From NCBI RefSeq assembly GCF_008001235.1, contig NZ_CP040751.1, forward strand, positions 3,822,745-3,886,744: 64,000 bases of DNA, read 5' to 3'. This stretch comes from Salidesulfovibrio onnuriiensis (GTDB lineage: Bacteria > Desulfobacterota > Desulfovibrionia > Desulfovibrionales > Desulfovibrionaceae). Position numbers and translations under genes: made by a program. This document shows positions 9,070 through 17,747 of this stretch, one piece after another (the first letter of the stretch is position 1; every line of letters starts with the position of its first letter). The notes beneath the pieces are model-generated. The model was not told the origin of the DNA. It saw nothing but the letters and a program-made list of their open reading frames with translations, and did not search any database.

Positions 9070-10341
9070 CTATCGGAACACCCCGTCAAGCCAGTCGAAC
9101 AGGACCTGGCCCACCAGGGCCCGGTTCTCCATGACGCAATGGTTGGTCGCGCCCTCGTCCGCCGGGGTGACGACCATTTTCTTCCTCGGATTGGGGAAAC
9201 CCTCCATGGCCAGCGCCTGCTGCCGCTTGACCTCGTCGCTGGCGTAATCGTTTTCGCCCACGATGATCAGCGCGGGAACGCCCACTTGGTGAGGATCGAA
9301 CGTGTTGCCCCTGTTGGCCCCCACCAGCCCGGCGGGGGTGTCCACGCCGTAACGCCAGCAGATGGAGCGCACCACATTGGCGTGGAAGGAGGTCCACGAG
9401 GCCATCTCGCTCTCGTCCGCGCCGGCCACGGGCATGGCGGCAAAGATGGGATGGGCGTCCACCACCGCGGAGTTCATGGCAATGGCCCGGATGCGCGGGT
9501 CGTGCTGCGCGGCCTGGGGCACGAAGAGCCCGCCGCCGCTGATGCCGTAGGCAGCGAACCTTTCCGGGTCCACCTCCTGACGGCCGAGCGCATAGTCCGC
9601 CACGGCCTTCATGGGCACGTAAGTATCGGTCCGGAAGACCTTGCCCTCGGCGGGCAGCAAGCCCTGGCCGGGCAGGTCCACGGTCATGAAATTGTACCCG
9701 CGCTCAAAGGCCTGTCGCGCGATGTAGAAATACAGGTCTTCGGCAAAGGTTTCGCCGCCGCCGATCATGAGCAGCGTCTTCCGGGGCCCGCCGTCGGCAA
9801 GGGCGGGCCGGAAATAGCCGGGCAGCACGGTGCCCTCGAACGGGATCTCGATGTATTCCACGGGCGGATCAAAGAGCTGGCCCGCCTTTTTCATCAGGGT
9901 CCGGCAGCGCCGCCCGCGCCTGAGCAGTTCCGGGTTGTCCGGCAACATGCCCAGCAGCGAGATCCTGTAGTAATAGGCCGCGCGCAGGAACTGCTCCCGG
10001 GCGCTCACCTCGTGCCCGCCGGAAAGGGCCTTTTCGCCCCGGGCCTCCACGCGGCGCGCCAGTCCGCACCACTGCTCGTGCCAGCCGGCCGCGTCCCCGT
10101 CCTCTATGCGCGAGGCCGCGTAAAAGGCCTCCCCGATGCCCACACCATGGTTCACCGCCGCACCCAGGACCAGGTTGCCGAAGTGAAAGTCCATGTCGCT
10201 GTCCTTGAACCGGTAGCTGAAGCTCATGCCGTGGGCGTCGAAATCCTTTTCGGCCTCATCGGCCACGGCCGCCTGGGCCAGGCAGAGCAGCAGGACAAGC
10301 ACTGCCGGCAGGATCATCCGGAACCGTGCGCGAAACTCCAT
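9070..10341 (-). CDS. Exported alpha/beta-hydrolase
   Basis: 423 residues; ATG at 10341 with AAGGGGG upstream. A signal peptide (hydrophobic 9-24, ending AVADEA) sends it out of the cytoplasm. The N-terminal about 200 residues resemble the helical cap of FrsA/dipeptidyl-peptidase-like hydrolases. The catalytic domain has MTVDLPGQG, the nucleophile elbow GISGGG (Ser), an Asp in IIVGENDYASDE and a His in ATNHCVMEN, so the triad is complete. Substrate unknown; esterase or peptidase activity is possible. It is followed downstream by the short gap before yjdM. Confidence 0.88.
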   Translation of the reverse strand: MEFRARFRMILPAVLVLLLCLAQAAVADEAEKDFDAHGMSFSYRFKDSDMDFHFGNLVLGAAVNHGVGIGEAFYAASRIEDGDAAGWHEQWCGLARRVEARGEKALSGGHEVSAREQFLRAAYYYRISLLGMLPDNPELLRRGRRCRTLMKKAGQLFDPPVEYIEIPFEGTVLPGYFRPALADGGPRKTLLMIGGGETFAEDLYFYIARQAFERGYNFMTVDLPGQGLLPAEGKVFRTDTYVPMKAVADYALGRQEVDPERFAAYGISGGGLFVPQAAQHDPRIRAIAMNSAVVDAHPIFAAMPVAGADESEMASWTSFHANVVRSICWRYGVDTPAGLVGANRGNTFDPHQVGVPALIIVGENDYASDEVKRQQALAMEGFPNPRKKMVVTPADEGATNHCVMENRALVGQVLFDWLDGVFR

Positions 10342-10419
10342 GGTCGTCCCCCTTTTGATGCGTTGCAGCAGGATTCACGTTCCCGGATAGCACCCGGCGG
10401 TTTTCCTGTACACCACATT

Positions 10420-10450
10420 AAAAAAGCCTCCGGCCCGTGTGGCCGGAGGC
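10420..10450 (-). terminator. Terminator of the agmatine operon
   Basis: Perfect 10-bp stem GCCTCCGGCC / GGCCGGAGGC with a 5-base loop; the minus strand continues with TTTTTT. It lies 81 bp past the carbamate kinase stop and marks the end of the five-gene operon. Confidence 0.88.
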
Positions 10451-10530
10451 TTGGTGTGGGGGCGCGGGGCGGGAAGGAGGAGCCACTCCCGCCCCGGCTT
10501 TGGAGGTGTGTGGATGAATGCTATCTATGA

Positions 10531-11478
10531 TTAATACCAAGTGGTTTCGCCTGCGAACAGGGAAACCCGCGTGCCCGCCCGGCCCTCGATGATCTCCGAC
10601 AGGTCCTCGAGGGCGCCTATGACCGCGGTCTTGCGCGTCCTTTCGGCGAACTCGCAGGCGGCTTCGACCTTGGGCCCCATGGACCCCTTGGCAAAGTCGT
10701 ATTCCCGGATGGCCTTGGGCGAGATCTCCCGGATGGGCGTGGCGCCCTCTTCCCCCCAGTTGGAGTAGACCCCGGACACGTCCGTCAGGATGATGAACAT
10801 GTCGGCATCCAGGCCGCCCGCCAGCAGCGAGCCCACGCGGTCCTTGTCGATGACGGCCTCCACGCCGCTGATCTTCCCTTCCTCGACGTACATGGTGGGA
10901 ATGCCGCCACCGCCGGAGCAGACCACGATGACCCCGTTGTCCACCAGCATCCTGATGGTGTCGATCTCGTAGATGCGCTTGGGAAGCGGGGACGGGACCA
11001 CCCTGCGCCAGTACTCGTTGTCCGGCGCGATGCTCCAGCCGTACTCCGAGGCCAGCTGGTCGGCCTGCTCCCTGGAGTAGACCGGGCCGATGGGCTTCGT
11101 GGGGTTGTCGAAGGCGGGATCCCCGGGATCGACCTCCACCTGCGTCAGCAGGGTCGCGTACTTCCTGTCGGGAAGGCGGTTGCCCATCTCCTGCTCGATC
11201 AGGTAGCCGATCATCCCTTCGGACTGTGCGCCCAGGACGTCCAGGGGCCAGTCCGCAGGCTTGCCCATGGAGCTTGCCTGGAGCGCGAGCAGGCCCACCT
11301 GCGGCCCGTTGCCGTGGGTGATGACCAGCTCGTGCTCCCGGGCGATCTCGGACAGGGCGTCCGCCACAAGGGCGACGTTCTTGCGCTGGACCTCGGTATT
11401 CATTTCATCGCCGCGCTTGATGAGCGCGTTGCCGCCGAGTGCGACAACCACGCGCCGCACTTCATTTTCAGACTTCAT
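10531..11478 (-). CDS. arcC: Carbamate kinase
   Basis: 315 residues, ATG at 11478 with AAAGGAA upstream. Family motifs are clear: [14 protein letters not shown] at the start, [25 protein letters not shown] and the ending GTRV. It moves the phosphate of carbamoyl phosphate to ADP, giving ATP, ammonia and CO2. As the last gene behind agmatine deiminase, putrescine carbamoyltransferase and an exchanger, it is the ATP-yielding step of the agmatine pathway and fills the role called aguC in Enterococcus. Confidence 0.95.
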   Translation of the reverse strand: MKSENEVRRVVVALGGNALIKRGDEMNTEVQRKNVALVADALSEIAREHELVITHGNGPQVGLLALQASSMGKPADWPLDVLGAQSEGMIGYLIEQEMGNRLPDRKYATLLTQVEVDPGDPAFDNPTKPIGPVYSREQADQLASEYGWSIAPDNEYWRRVVPSPLPKRIYEIDTIRMLVDNGVIVVCSGGGGIPTMYVEEGKISGVEAVIDKDRVGSLLAGGLDADMFIILTDVSGVYSNWGEEGATPIREISPKAIREYDFAKGSMGPKVEAACEFAERTRKTAVIGALEDLSEIIEGRAGTRVSLFAGETTWY

Positions 11479-11602
11479 GTGAAGATTCCTTTATTGAAAC
11501 GTCCCGGCCCGCTCCCTGCCCATGGCGAGCCATGCACAACGAGCCGGGACAACTGGATAAACTGGTTCCATACGACCTATCGCGAAACCGTCCCGCCCGG
11601 GG

Positions 11603-12958
11603 CTAGGAATGGCTCTTGCGATAGAACAACACGCCGCACAGGGTGGTCAGGCCGGTGCCGATGACCAGGGTGCCGTGGTACAGCGGATCAAAGCCCTCGC
11701 CCGTGAAGAAGAGCAGGAAGCACCCCAGCGCGATGAAGGCAAAGCCGAGCCCGGCGGCCACGCACAGGCCGAACATGCCGCCCGGCACCTTGTACGGGCG
11801 CGGGGTGTCGGGATCGATGAGCCGCAGCTTGACCGCGGCCGGGAAGAGCCACAGGTAGGGCAGGAAGAAGACCAGGAAGCTGAAGGACAGGATCGTCCAG
11901 AAGGCGTCGTTGGCCCCCTCTCCCAGGGAGAAGTTGAGCACGATCAGCAGGGTGGAGATGACGCCCATGAGGATGTAGGAGTAATCCGGGGTGTCGTACT
12001 TGGCGTGCCTGTGGCCCAGGATCTTGGTCTTCTTGGTGAACTCGGCCTCGTCCAGCACCTCCACGCCGCCCAGGGTCCAGGAGATCATGTTGGCGACGAG
12101 GGTGAGCAGGGTGGCGGCAATGACGACGCTGAAGGCGATCTCCTGGCCGGGGCCGAAGATGCTGCACAGTTCCTTGATCGCGTAGAAGAAGCCATACAGC
12201 GGATCGAGCTCGTCCGCCGGGATGGCCACCAGCACGCCGAAGGTGCCGACGATATACAGACCGGCGATGAGGATACCGGCAAGGATGGTCATCTTGGGGA
12301 TGTTCTTGCCGGGATCGTCGACCTGGGAGGCAATGGAGCTGATGAGCTCGAAACCGAGCAGGTTGTAGACGATGGCCGAGCTGTAGGCGACGGTGTCGAA
12401 GTTGAAATCGATGGCGAAGGAGGCGAGCGAGAAGTCGTTCGCAACGCCCTTGGTGGCGGCGTAGATCACGCCGAGCACGCCGAAGATGAGCAGGACGCTG
12501 ACCTTGATAATGGCGGCTATATTTGTCATCGTGACGCTCAGGTCCGCGCCCTTGATGCCGATGGCGACGATCAGCCAGCACATGGCGATGGTGATTCCCG
12601 CCGACGGCCAGGTGCCCAGTTCGGGCGCAAAGGCCATGGAGAACCATGTGGTGAAGGCGATGAAGACCGCGGGCATCCAGAAGGCCACGTTGACCCAGTA
12701 GAACCAGGCCACCAGGGTCGCCTGGAATTCGCCGAAGGCGCGCTTCACCCAGAGATAGATGCCGCCGTCCTCGGGATAGGCCGCGCCGAGCTCGGCGTTG
12801 ATCAGGCCGTAGGGAACGAAGAACAGGGCGGCGGTCAGCAGCCAGACCGAGATGGACGAAACGCCCATGACCGCCGGAGCAACAAACGTATCGAGCACCA
12901 CGATACCGCACACGGTAAAGGATACCATCTTAAACAAGCTGACTTTCTTTTCTTCCAT
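11603..12958 (-). CDS. APC-family amine/amino-acid permease, probable agmatine-putrescine exchanger
   Basis: 451 residues, about 12 membrane segments, ATG at 12958 behind GGGGGTT. It has the APC opening helix (SFTVCGIVVLDTFVAP, with the usual unwound Gly-rich TM1) and PEDGGIYLWVKRAFGEF after TM2. It sits between aguA and the carbamate kinase gene, the position and role of AguD in lactic acid bacteria, where external agmatine is exchanged for internal putrescine. The substrate is inferred from context only. Confidence 0.85.
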   Translation of the reverse strand: MEEKKVSLFKMVSFTVCGIVVLDTFVAPAVMGVSSISVWLLTAALFFVPYGLINAELGAAYPEDGGIYLWVKRAFGEFQATLVAWFYWVNVAFWMPAVFIAFTTWFSMAFAPELGTWPSAGITIAMCWLIVAIGIKGADLSVTMTNIAAIIKVSVLLIFGVLGVIYAATKGVANDFSLASFAIDFNFDTVAYSSAIVYNLLGFELISSIASQVDDPGKNIPKMTILAGILIAGLYIVGTFGVLVAIPADELDPLYGFFYAIKELCSIFGPGQEIAFSVVIAATLLTLVANMISWTLGGVEVLDEAEFTKKTKILGHRHAKYDTPDYSYILMGVISTLLIVLNFSLGEGANDAFWTILSFSFLVFFLPYLWLFPAAVKLRLIDPDTPRPYKVPGGMFGLCVAAGLGFAFIALGCFLLFFTGEGFDPLYHGTLVIGTGLTTLCGVLFYRKSHS

Positions 12959-13044
12959 TGTATCAACCCCCGCCAGACTTGAGTGACAATCCGCAACAAT
13001 CTCGTCAAAAAAAGCGCTGTTGCCCTTGTCTGGCTTTTGGTTAG

Positions 13045-13078
13045 GTCGTCGGCACCGCCTCAGAACGGTGCCGACGAC
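13045..13078 (-). other. Strong intercistronic hairpin between aguA and the APC gene
   Basis: Perfect 13-bp stem (arms at 13045-13057 and 13066-13078, loop of 8). No T-run follows on the minus strand, so it is more likely an RNA-stability or processing element than a full terminator. It stands 8 bp past the aguA stop and 87 bp before the permease start. Confidence 0.7.
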
Positions 13079-13085
13079 TGCATTT

Positions 13086-14186
13086 CTACCCCAGCGGCTG
13101 CTGTTGCGTTATGCAGTGGATGTTGCCGCCGCCAAGGATGATCTCCCTGGCGTAGATGCTCACGATCTTCCTGTCCGGGAAGACCTTCCGCAGCGTTTCC
13201 ACGGCAGCCCTGTCGTGCACGTCATCGCCGAAAACCGGCAGGATGACCGCTCCGTTGGCAATGTAGAAGTTGGCGTAGGACGCGGCCTGCCGGTCCCCTT
13301 CCACCCTGGGCAGCGTGCCGTCCACGGAATCCACGCCCTGGCTTTCCTCCTTGGTGATCAGCACTTCATCCGGAATGTGGATCTTGTGGATCTCCAGCTT
13401 GCGCCCCCTGGCGTCGGTCTCCCCTTCCAGGTAATCCAGGGCGGCCTTGGAGAGCGGGTACTGGGGATCGTTCTCGTCGTCGGTCCAGGCCAGCACCAGC
13501 ACGCCCGGCGCGCAGTAGTGGACGATGTTGTCCACGTGCTCGTTGGTCTCGTCCAGATAGATGCCGTTGGGAAGCCAGAGGACCTTTTCCACGCCGAGGT
13601 AGTCCCTGAGCGTGTTCTCGATCTCATGTTTTGTCAGGTCCGGGTTACGGCTTTCGTGCAGCAGGCAGGCCTCGGTCACGATGGCGGTGCCGTCGCCGTC
13701 GGTGTGGATCGAGCCGCCCTCCAGGATGAAGGACTCCAGGCTGTAGTAGTCCTTGCCCTCCATCTCGCAGACCTTCACGGCAACCTTGTCGTCCTTGTCC
13801 CACGGGAAGTAGAGGCCGTCCACGAGCCCGCCCCAGGCATTGAAGCGCCAGTCCACGCCGCGCACGTCACCCTTGCCGTTGACCACGAAGGTGGGGCCCA
13901 CGTCGCGCATCCAGGAGTCGTCGGACGACATCTCCACCACGCGCACCCGGGGGCTCAGGACCTCCTTGGCGGCCATGTACTGCCGCTCGGAAACGCACAT
14001 GGTCACCGGCTCGTGCTCGGCGATGGCCTCGGCGACCTCGGCAAAGGCCTTCTGGGCGGGCTTGGCCCCGTTGCGCCAGTTGTCCGTGCGCTCGGGCCAG
14101 ATCATCCAGCAACCTGCATGGGGCTCGAACTCACCGGGCATCCGGTAGCCGTCGGCCCTGGGCGTGCTGTCAATTTTCTTGGACAT
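13086..14186 (-). CDS. aguA: Agmatine deiminase
   Basis: 366 residues from ATG at 14186 (GGAGATTGG upstream; the in-frame TTG six bases earlier is not needed). Typical family sequence: [19 protein letters not shown] near the start, [33 protein letters not shown], and the catalytic Cys in GGGNIHC at residue 358 near the C-terminus. The reaction is agmatine to N-carbamoylputrescine plus ammonia. It follows the carbamoyltransferase gene by 13 bp, so the two are surely cotranscribed. Confidence 0.97.
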   Translation of the reverse strand: MSKKIDSTPRADGYRMPGEFEPHAGCWMIWPERTDNWRNGAKPAQKAFAEVAEAIAEHEPVTMCVSERQYMAAKEVLSPRVRVVEMSSDDSWMRDVGPTFVVNGKGDVRGVDWRFNAWGGLVDGLYFPWDKDDKVAVKVCEMEGKDYYSLESFILEGGSIHTDGDGTAIVTEACLLHESRNPDLTKHEIENTLRDYLGVEKVLWLPNGIYLDETNEHVDNIVHYCAPGVLVLAWTDDENDPQYPLSKAALDYLEGETDARGRKLEIHKIHIPDEVLITKEESQGVDSVDGTLPRVEGDRQAASYANFYIANGAVILPVFGDDVHDRAAVETLRKVFPDRKIVSIYAREIILGGGNIHCITQQQPLG

Positions 14187-14199
14187 ATCCAATCTCCGT

Positions 14200-15249
14200 T
14201 TACAGGGTTTTCAGAAAATCCCTGATCTTGGTTTCGTGAGCCTTCCTCACTTCCTCGGTCGGCTCCGGGGTGAACTTGTGGGTGAAGTAGACGAGAATGG
14301 CCATCTGCGCGGTCAGGCGGTTTTCGGCCTCGTCAAAGGCCACGGAATGGGGGCCTTCAAGAGCGCCTCGGGTCACTTCCTCCTTGTCGTTGGCGGGCAG
14401 GCAGTGAAGCAGCAGCGCGCCCGGCTTGGCCTTGGCCATGAGTTCCTCGGTGATGACGTAGTCGGGCATGAAGGCGGCGAGGCGTTCTTCCTTTTCGTCG
14501 GTCTGGGTGACCCAGTAGAAGCTGTCGCCGTAGATGACGTCGCATTCGCGAACCTTTTCCACATCCTCGGTGATCTCGTAGGAAGCGCCGGTCTCCTTGC
14601 AGAACTCGTCCGCCAGGTCGAGCCATTCCTGCTGCATGTGGTATTTCTTGGGGCCGATCTGCTTGAAGTTCATGCCGTACTTGGTGCAGGTCAGCAGCAG
14701 GGAGCGGCAGACGTCGGTGGCGTCGCCCATGAAGGCCAGGGTCAGGTCGGAGAGCTGGCGGCCGTCGGTGATGTGCTCCCTGATGGTGAACAGGTCGGCG
14801 AGCATCTGGGTCGGGTGGAAACGGGTGTCCAAGCCGTTGATGACGGGCACGGTGGACATCTTGCAGAGGGCGTCGATAGTGCCGGGGTCGTTGGTCCGGG
14901 CCATGATGATGTCACACATGCGAGAAAGAACCCGGGCCGTGTCGTCGATGGATTCCTTGCCGCCGCCGAGGTGGATGTCCCTGGGGGACAGGAACAGGCC
15001 GTGCCCGCCGAGCAGGGTCGCGGCGACCTCGAAGGAGATCCTGGTCCGGGTGGAACCGGCCTCGAAGATCATGGCCACGGACTTGTCCTTGAACAGGTGG
15101 GGGATGGCGTTGTCCTTCCGGGCCTGCTTGAGCATGGCCATGAGCTCCATCATGCCGTCCATTTCGGCGGTGGTGAAGTCCTTCATGGAAATCATATGGC
15201 GCATGTTCTTCTTTTCCAGATTGGTTGCGCTGGAAGATGGTTTTTTCAT
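14200..15249 (-). CDS. ptcA: Putrescine carbamoyltransferase
   Basis: 349 residues; ATG at 15249 behind AAGGAG. The carbamoyl-phosphate loop is [12 protein letters not shown] and the second-substrate loop is HCLPA, as in the transcarbamylase family. A long extended C-terminus ([20 protein letters not shown]) is a mark of putrescine rather than ornithine enzymes, and the aguA neighbour supports that. It converts N-carbamoylputrescine plus phosphate to putrescine and carbamoyl phosphate. An ornithine transcarbamylase is the alternative and is less likely here. Confidence 0.92.
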   Translation of the reverse strand: MKKPSSSATNLEKKNMRHMISMKDFTTAEMDGMMELMAMLKQARKDNAIPHLFKDKSVAMIFEAGSTRTRISFEVAATLLGGHGLFLSPRDIHLGGGKESIDDTARVLSRMCDIIMARTNDPGTIDALCKMSTVPVINGLDTRFHPTQMLADLFTIREHITDGRQLSDLTLAFMGDATDVCRSLLLTCTKYGMNFKQIGPKKYHMQQEWLDLADEFCKETGASYEITEDVEKVRECDVIYGDSFYWVTQTDEKEERLAAFMPDYVITEELMAKAKPGALLLHCLPANDKEEVTRGALEGPHSVAFDEAENRLTAQMAILVYFTHKFTPEPTEEVRKAHETKIRDFLKTL

Positions 15250-15374
15250 TTTAATTCTCCTTGAACCTTTGAATCATAATCTCGTACTTGCCTGTGCCGG
15301 CAGCACCCACGGGCTGTGCACCGCCCATACCGCGCCGCCGTTATGAAAACCCCGAGATCAACTGGGGTGTTTTC

Positions 15375-16856
15375 CTAAAAGTAAAGACTCTCCAGACTCT
15401 CCGTTCTGGCGCGCTCCCTGGTGAGCGCCGAAACCACGACGATCAGGGCCAGGTTGACCAGGGGCGGCACCAGGGTGAAGAACTCCCAGGGTTCGGGGAT
15501 GATCGACCCCTGCCAGAGGCACCCGGCCAGGTTCACCAGAACGCCGCCGACCATACCGGCAATCACGCCGTGGGCGGTCACCCACCGGGCCTTGAGAGCG
15601 AGGACAAAGGGGAAAAACAGGACACCCAGCTGCAGGGTGAATGCGAAGATGGTCAGCTCGTAGATGAAGCTGCAGACCAGGCCGACGCCCACGGAGAGCA
15701 CCCCCACGGTGACGACGAAGAACTTGGTCGCGCGCAGCATGGCGGCATCGTCATCTTCCAGCAACTTACCGGTCATGCTGGCCTTGAGCGGCTTGTAGAT
15801 GTCGTTGGAGAACAGGACGGCCGTGGCGAAGAGCGAGGTGCTGGCGCTCGAGAGCACCGCCGCGATGAGCGAGGCCACGAAGACGCCGAGCCCCACCGGG
15901 CCGAGAAGGGCCTTGGCCATGTACGGGACCAGCAGCTCGCTGTCATGGGCGAACTGGCTCGCGTCCAGGGTGCCGTCGCCCACCAGGGCGATGCCGATGA
16001 GGGCGATGACGATGGGGATGAAGCCCACGGTCCAGTAGAGGCTGCCGGCGATGATCATGCCCTTGTAGGCGGTCCTGGAATCCTTGGCGATGAATGCCCG
16101 CTGGGCGATGTCCGGGCTGGGTATGTTGCCCAGGCTCATCCCCGCCCACATGGCCAGGTAGCTGACCCAGCCCATGGGGCTCCTGTCACGCGGCAGGATG
16201 TTCCAGTATCCGTCAGGGGCGACGGCCAGGACATGTTCCACCCCGCCCGCGGCGGAGAACCCGGCCGCAAGGATGGCCAGCAGGCCGATGAAGATGATGA
16301 CCATCTGGACGGCATCGGTCCAGACAACCGCGACAAGGCCGCCCATATAGGTGAAGAGGACGACGACCAGCGCCGCCCCCAGGAATGCGACCGTGAAATC
16401 GATCCCGAACAGGACGTTGACGATTTTCCCGATGGCCAGCAGTTGGACCGCGGTCCAGACCACATAGGTGGGAATCATCAGGGCGGAGGCCAGATAGCCG
16501 GTCCCGGTCCCGAACCGACACTTGTAGAGCTCGCCCACGGAGCGGATCTTGAGCCCGCGCAGGATCCTGACAAAGAAGACGCCGACAAGGATCAGGGACA
16601 GCCCGGCGGCAAAGGGGTCCTCGACCACGCCGAAAATGCCTTCGTCATAGGAGGCCCCGGTGGCCCCGATGATGACGCCCCCTCCCCAGAAGGTCGCGAA
16701 CAGGGTCCCGACGATCAGGGGCAGCCCCGCGCCCCTGCCTGCGACCATGTAGTCCTCCGACGTCTTTATCCGCCGGGACGCCAGCTTGCCCACGGCAATG
16801 ACGCCGAGCAGAAAGACCGCGACTATGAGTAAAGGTATCAAGCTATCCGGATCCAT
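15375..16856 (-). CDS. Sodium:solute symporter (SSS family)
   Basis: 493 residues with about 13 membrane segments; ATG at 16856 behind GAGGGT. The family core is visible: ATFWGGGVIIGATG in TM2, TYMGGLVAVVWTDAVQ after TM5, and the Na+-site helix SSASTSLFATAVLFSNDIYKP. It is the first gene of the agmatine operon and starts 268 bp from the divergent regulator. It may bring in agmatine, putrescine or a related solute. Enterococcal agmatine operons lack it, so its presence is a local addition. Confidence 0.9.
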   Translation of the reverse strand: MDPDSLIPLLIVAVFLLGVIAVGKLASRRIKTSEDYMVAGRGAGLPLIVGTLFATFWGGGVIIGATGASYDEGIFGVVEDPFAAGLSLILVGVFFVRILRGLKIRSVGELYKCRFGTGTGYLASALMIPTYVVWTAVQLLAIGKIVNVLFGIDFTVAFLGAALVVVLFTYMGGLVAVVWTDAVQMVIIFIGLLAILAAGFSAAGGVEHVLAVAPDGYWNILPRDRSPMGWVSYLAMWAGMSLGNIPSPDIAQRAFIAKDSRTAYKGMIIAGSLYWTVGFIPIVIALIGIALVGDGTLDASQFAHDSELLVPYMAKALLGPVGLGVFVASLIAAVLSSASTSLFATAVLFSNDIYKPLKASMTGKLLEDDDAAMLRATKFFVVTVGVLSVGVGLVCSFIYELTIFAFTLQLGVLFFPFVLALKARWVTAHGVIAGMVGGVLVNLAGCLWQGSIIPEPWEFFTLVPPLVNLALIVVVSALTRERARTESLESLYF

Positions 16857-16982
16857 GTATGGCGACCCTCGAATACAGGTTAGAACCCCTTGGAACGTCC
16901 GCTTTACTTCAACTACATGACCACCAAATACTATTCAGATACACTTTTGTCAACATAGTTGTTGCCATTTCGACACTTCTTA

Positions 16983-16997
16983 TGTCCGATTCGGACA
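16983..16997. promoter_or_regulatory. Palindrome TGTCCGATTCGGACA, candidate Lrp/AsnC operator
   Basis: Perfect 7-bp inverted repeat with a one-base centre, in the divergent promoter region between the symporter and the regulator. The half-site GTCCGATT recurs at 17047, exactly 63 bp (six helical turns) away, a spacing that suits Lrp-type octamers wrapping DNA. Confidence 0.5.
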
Positions 16998-17123
16998 CAC
17001 AAAAGTCCAAAGTGGGCAAAAATGAACCATTATCTTTGACAAGCGCGTCCGATTATGCAACAGTCGATCCCTGTTGGCGCACATAAGCGCCACCCGACCG
17101 AGCCACGAATAAGGAGACTGAAA

Positions 17124-17606
17124 TTGTCTGAACGGATAAAGAACTTTGACAAAACCGACTTCAAGATCATCAAGGAGCTTTCCAAGGACGCCCGGATGCC
17201 GGCCGCCAAGATCGCCGCAAACACGGGCATCAACGAACGGACCATTCGCCGCAGGCTGAACCACCTGGTCGACTCCGGCGCGGTCAGGATCACGACCATC
17301 GTTGCTCCGGACATGTTCGGCTATCACTCCATCGCCGACATCAACCTGAAGGTCGACCCCGAGGTCTATGACAGCTTTGTCGAGGACTGTAAGAACAACC
17401 CCAATGTCTGCTACATCGCCTCCGGATGGGGAAAGGCCAACCTGGCCATCGAAACCCGCTTCCTGAACAACGAGGAGATGTACGACTTCATCAACGCCAC
17501 CCTGCCGCAGATCGAGGGCGTCGAGGTCGTGAACTTCTTCATCATCCCCAAGATCATCTACAATATAGACGAATGGCTGCCCGTGGAGAGCGACTTCAAG
17601 GACTGA
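17124..17606 (+). CDS. Lrp/AsnC-family transcriptional regulator
   Basis: 160 residues starting at TTG 17124, chosen because AAGGAG lies 8 bases upstream; an ATG at 17055 has no ribosome site and adds non-conserved residues. The N-terminus is the Lrp winged helix (FDKTDFKIIKELSKDAR, then INERTIRRRLNHL). The rest is the RAM ligand-sensing domain (VCYIASGWGKANLAIE and VNFFIIPKI). It is transcribed away from the agmatine operon, which it most likely controls, perhaps with agmatine or an amino acid as effector. Confidence 0.9.
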   Translation: MSERIKNFDKTDFKIIKELSKDARMPAAKIAANTGINERTIRRRLNHLVDSGAVRITTIVAPDMFGYHSIADINLKVDPEVYDSFVEDCKNNPNVCYIASGWGKANLAIETRFLNNEEMYDFINATLPQIEGVEVVNFFIIPKIIYNIDEWLPVESDFKD

Positions 17607-17631
17607 GCCGCGTCACCCCGGAACAAGAAAA

Positions 17632-17664
17632 GGCCCCGCTCCATCTGGATCGGGGCCTTTTTTT
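17632..17664 (+). terminator. Terminator of the Lrp/AsnC gene
   Basis: Stem GGCCCCG / CGGGGCC with a 12-base loop and a run of seven T, 26 bp past the stop codon. It also marks the left edge of the AT-richer defence island. Confidence 0.9.
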
Positions 17665-17747
17665 CGGTGGCCAGGGCAAAGGGGCTCCCGGTTGCACGAT
17701 AAACAGTTCGCCTCCCCCCAAGGAGATCTTATCATCAACTCCACAGC

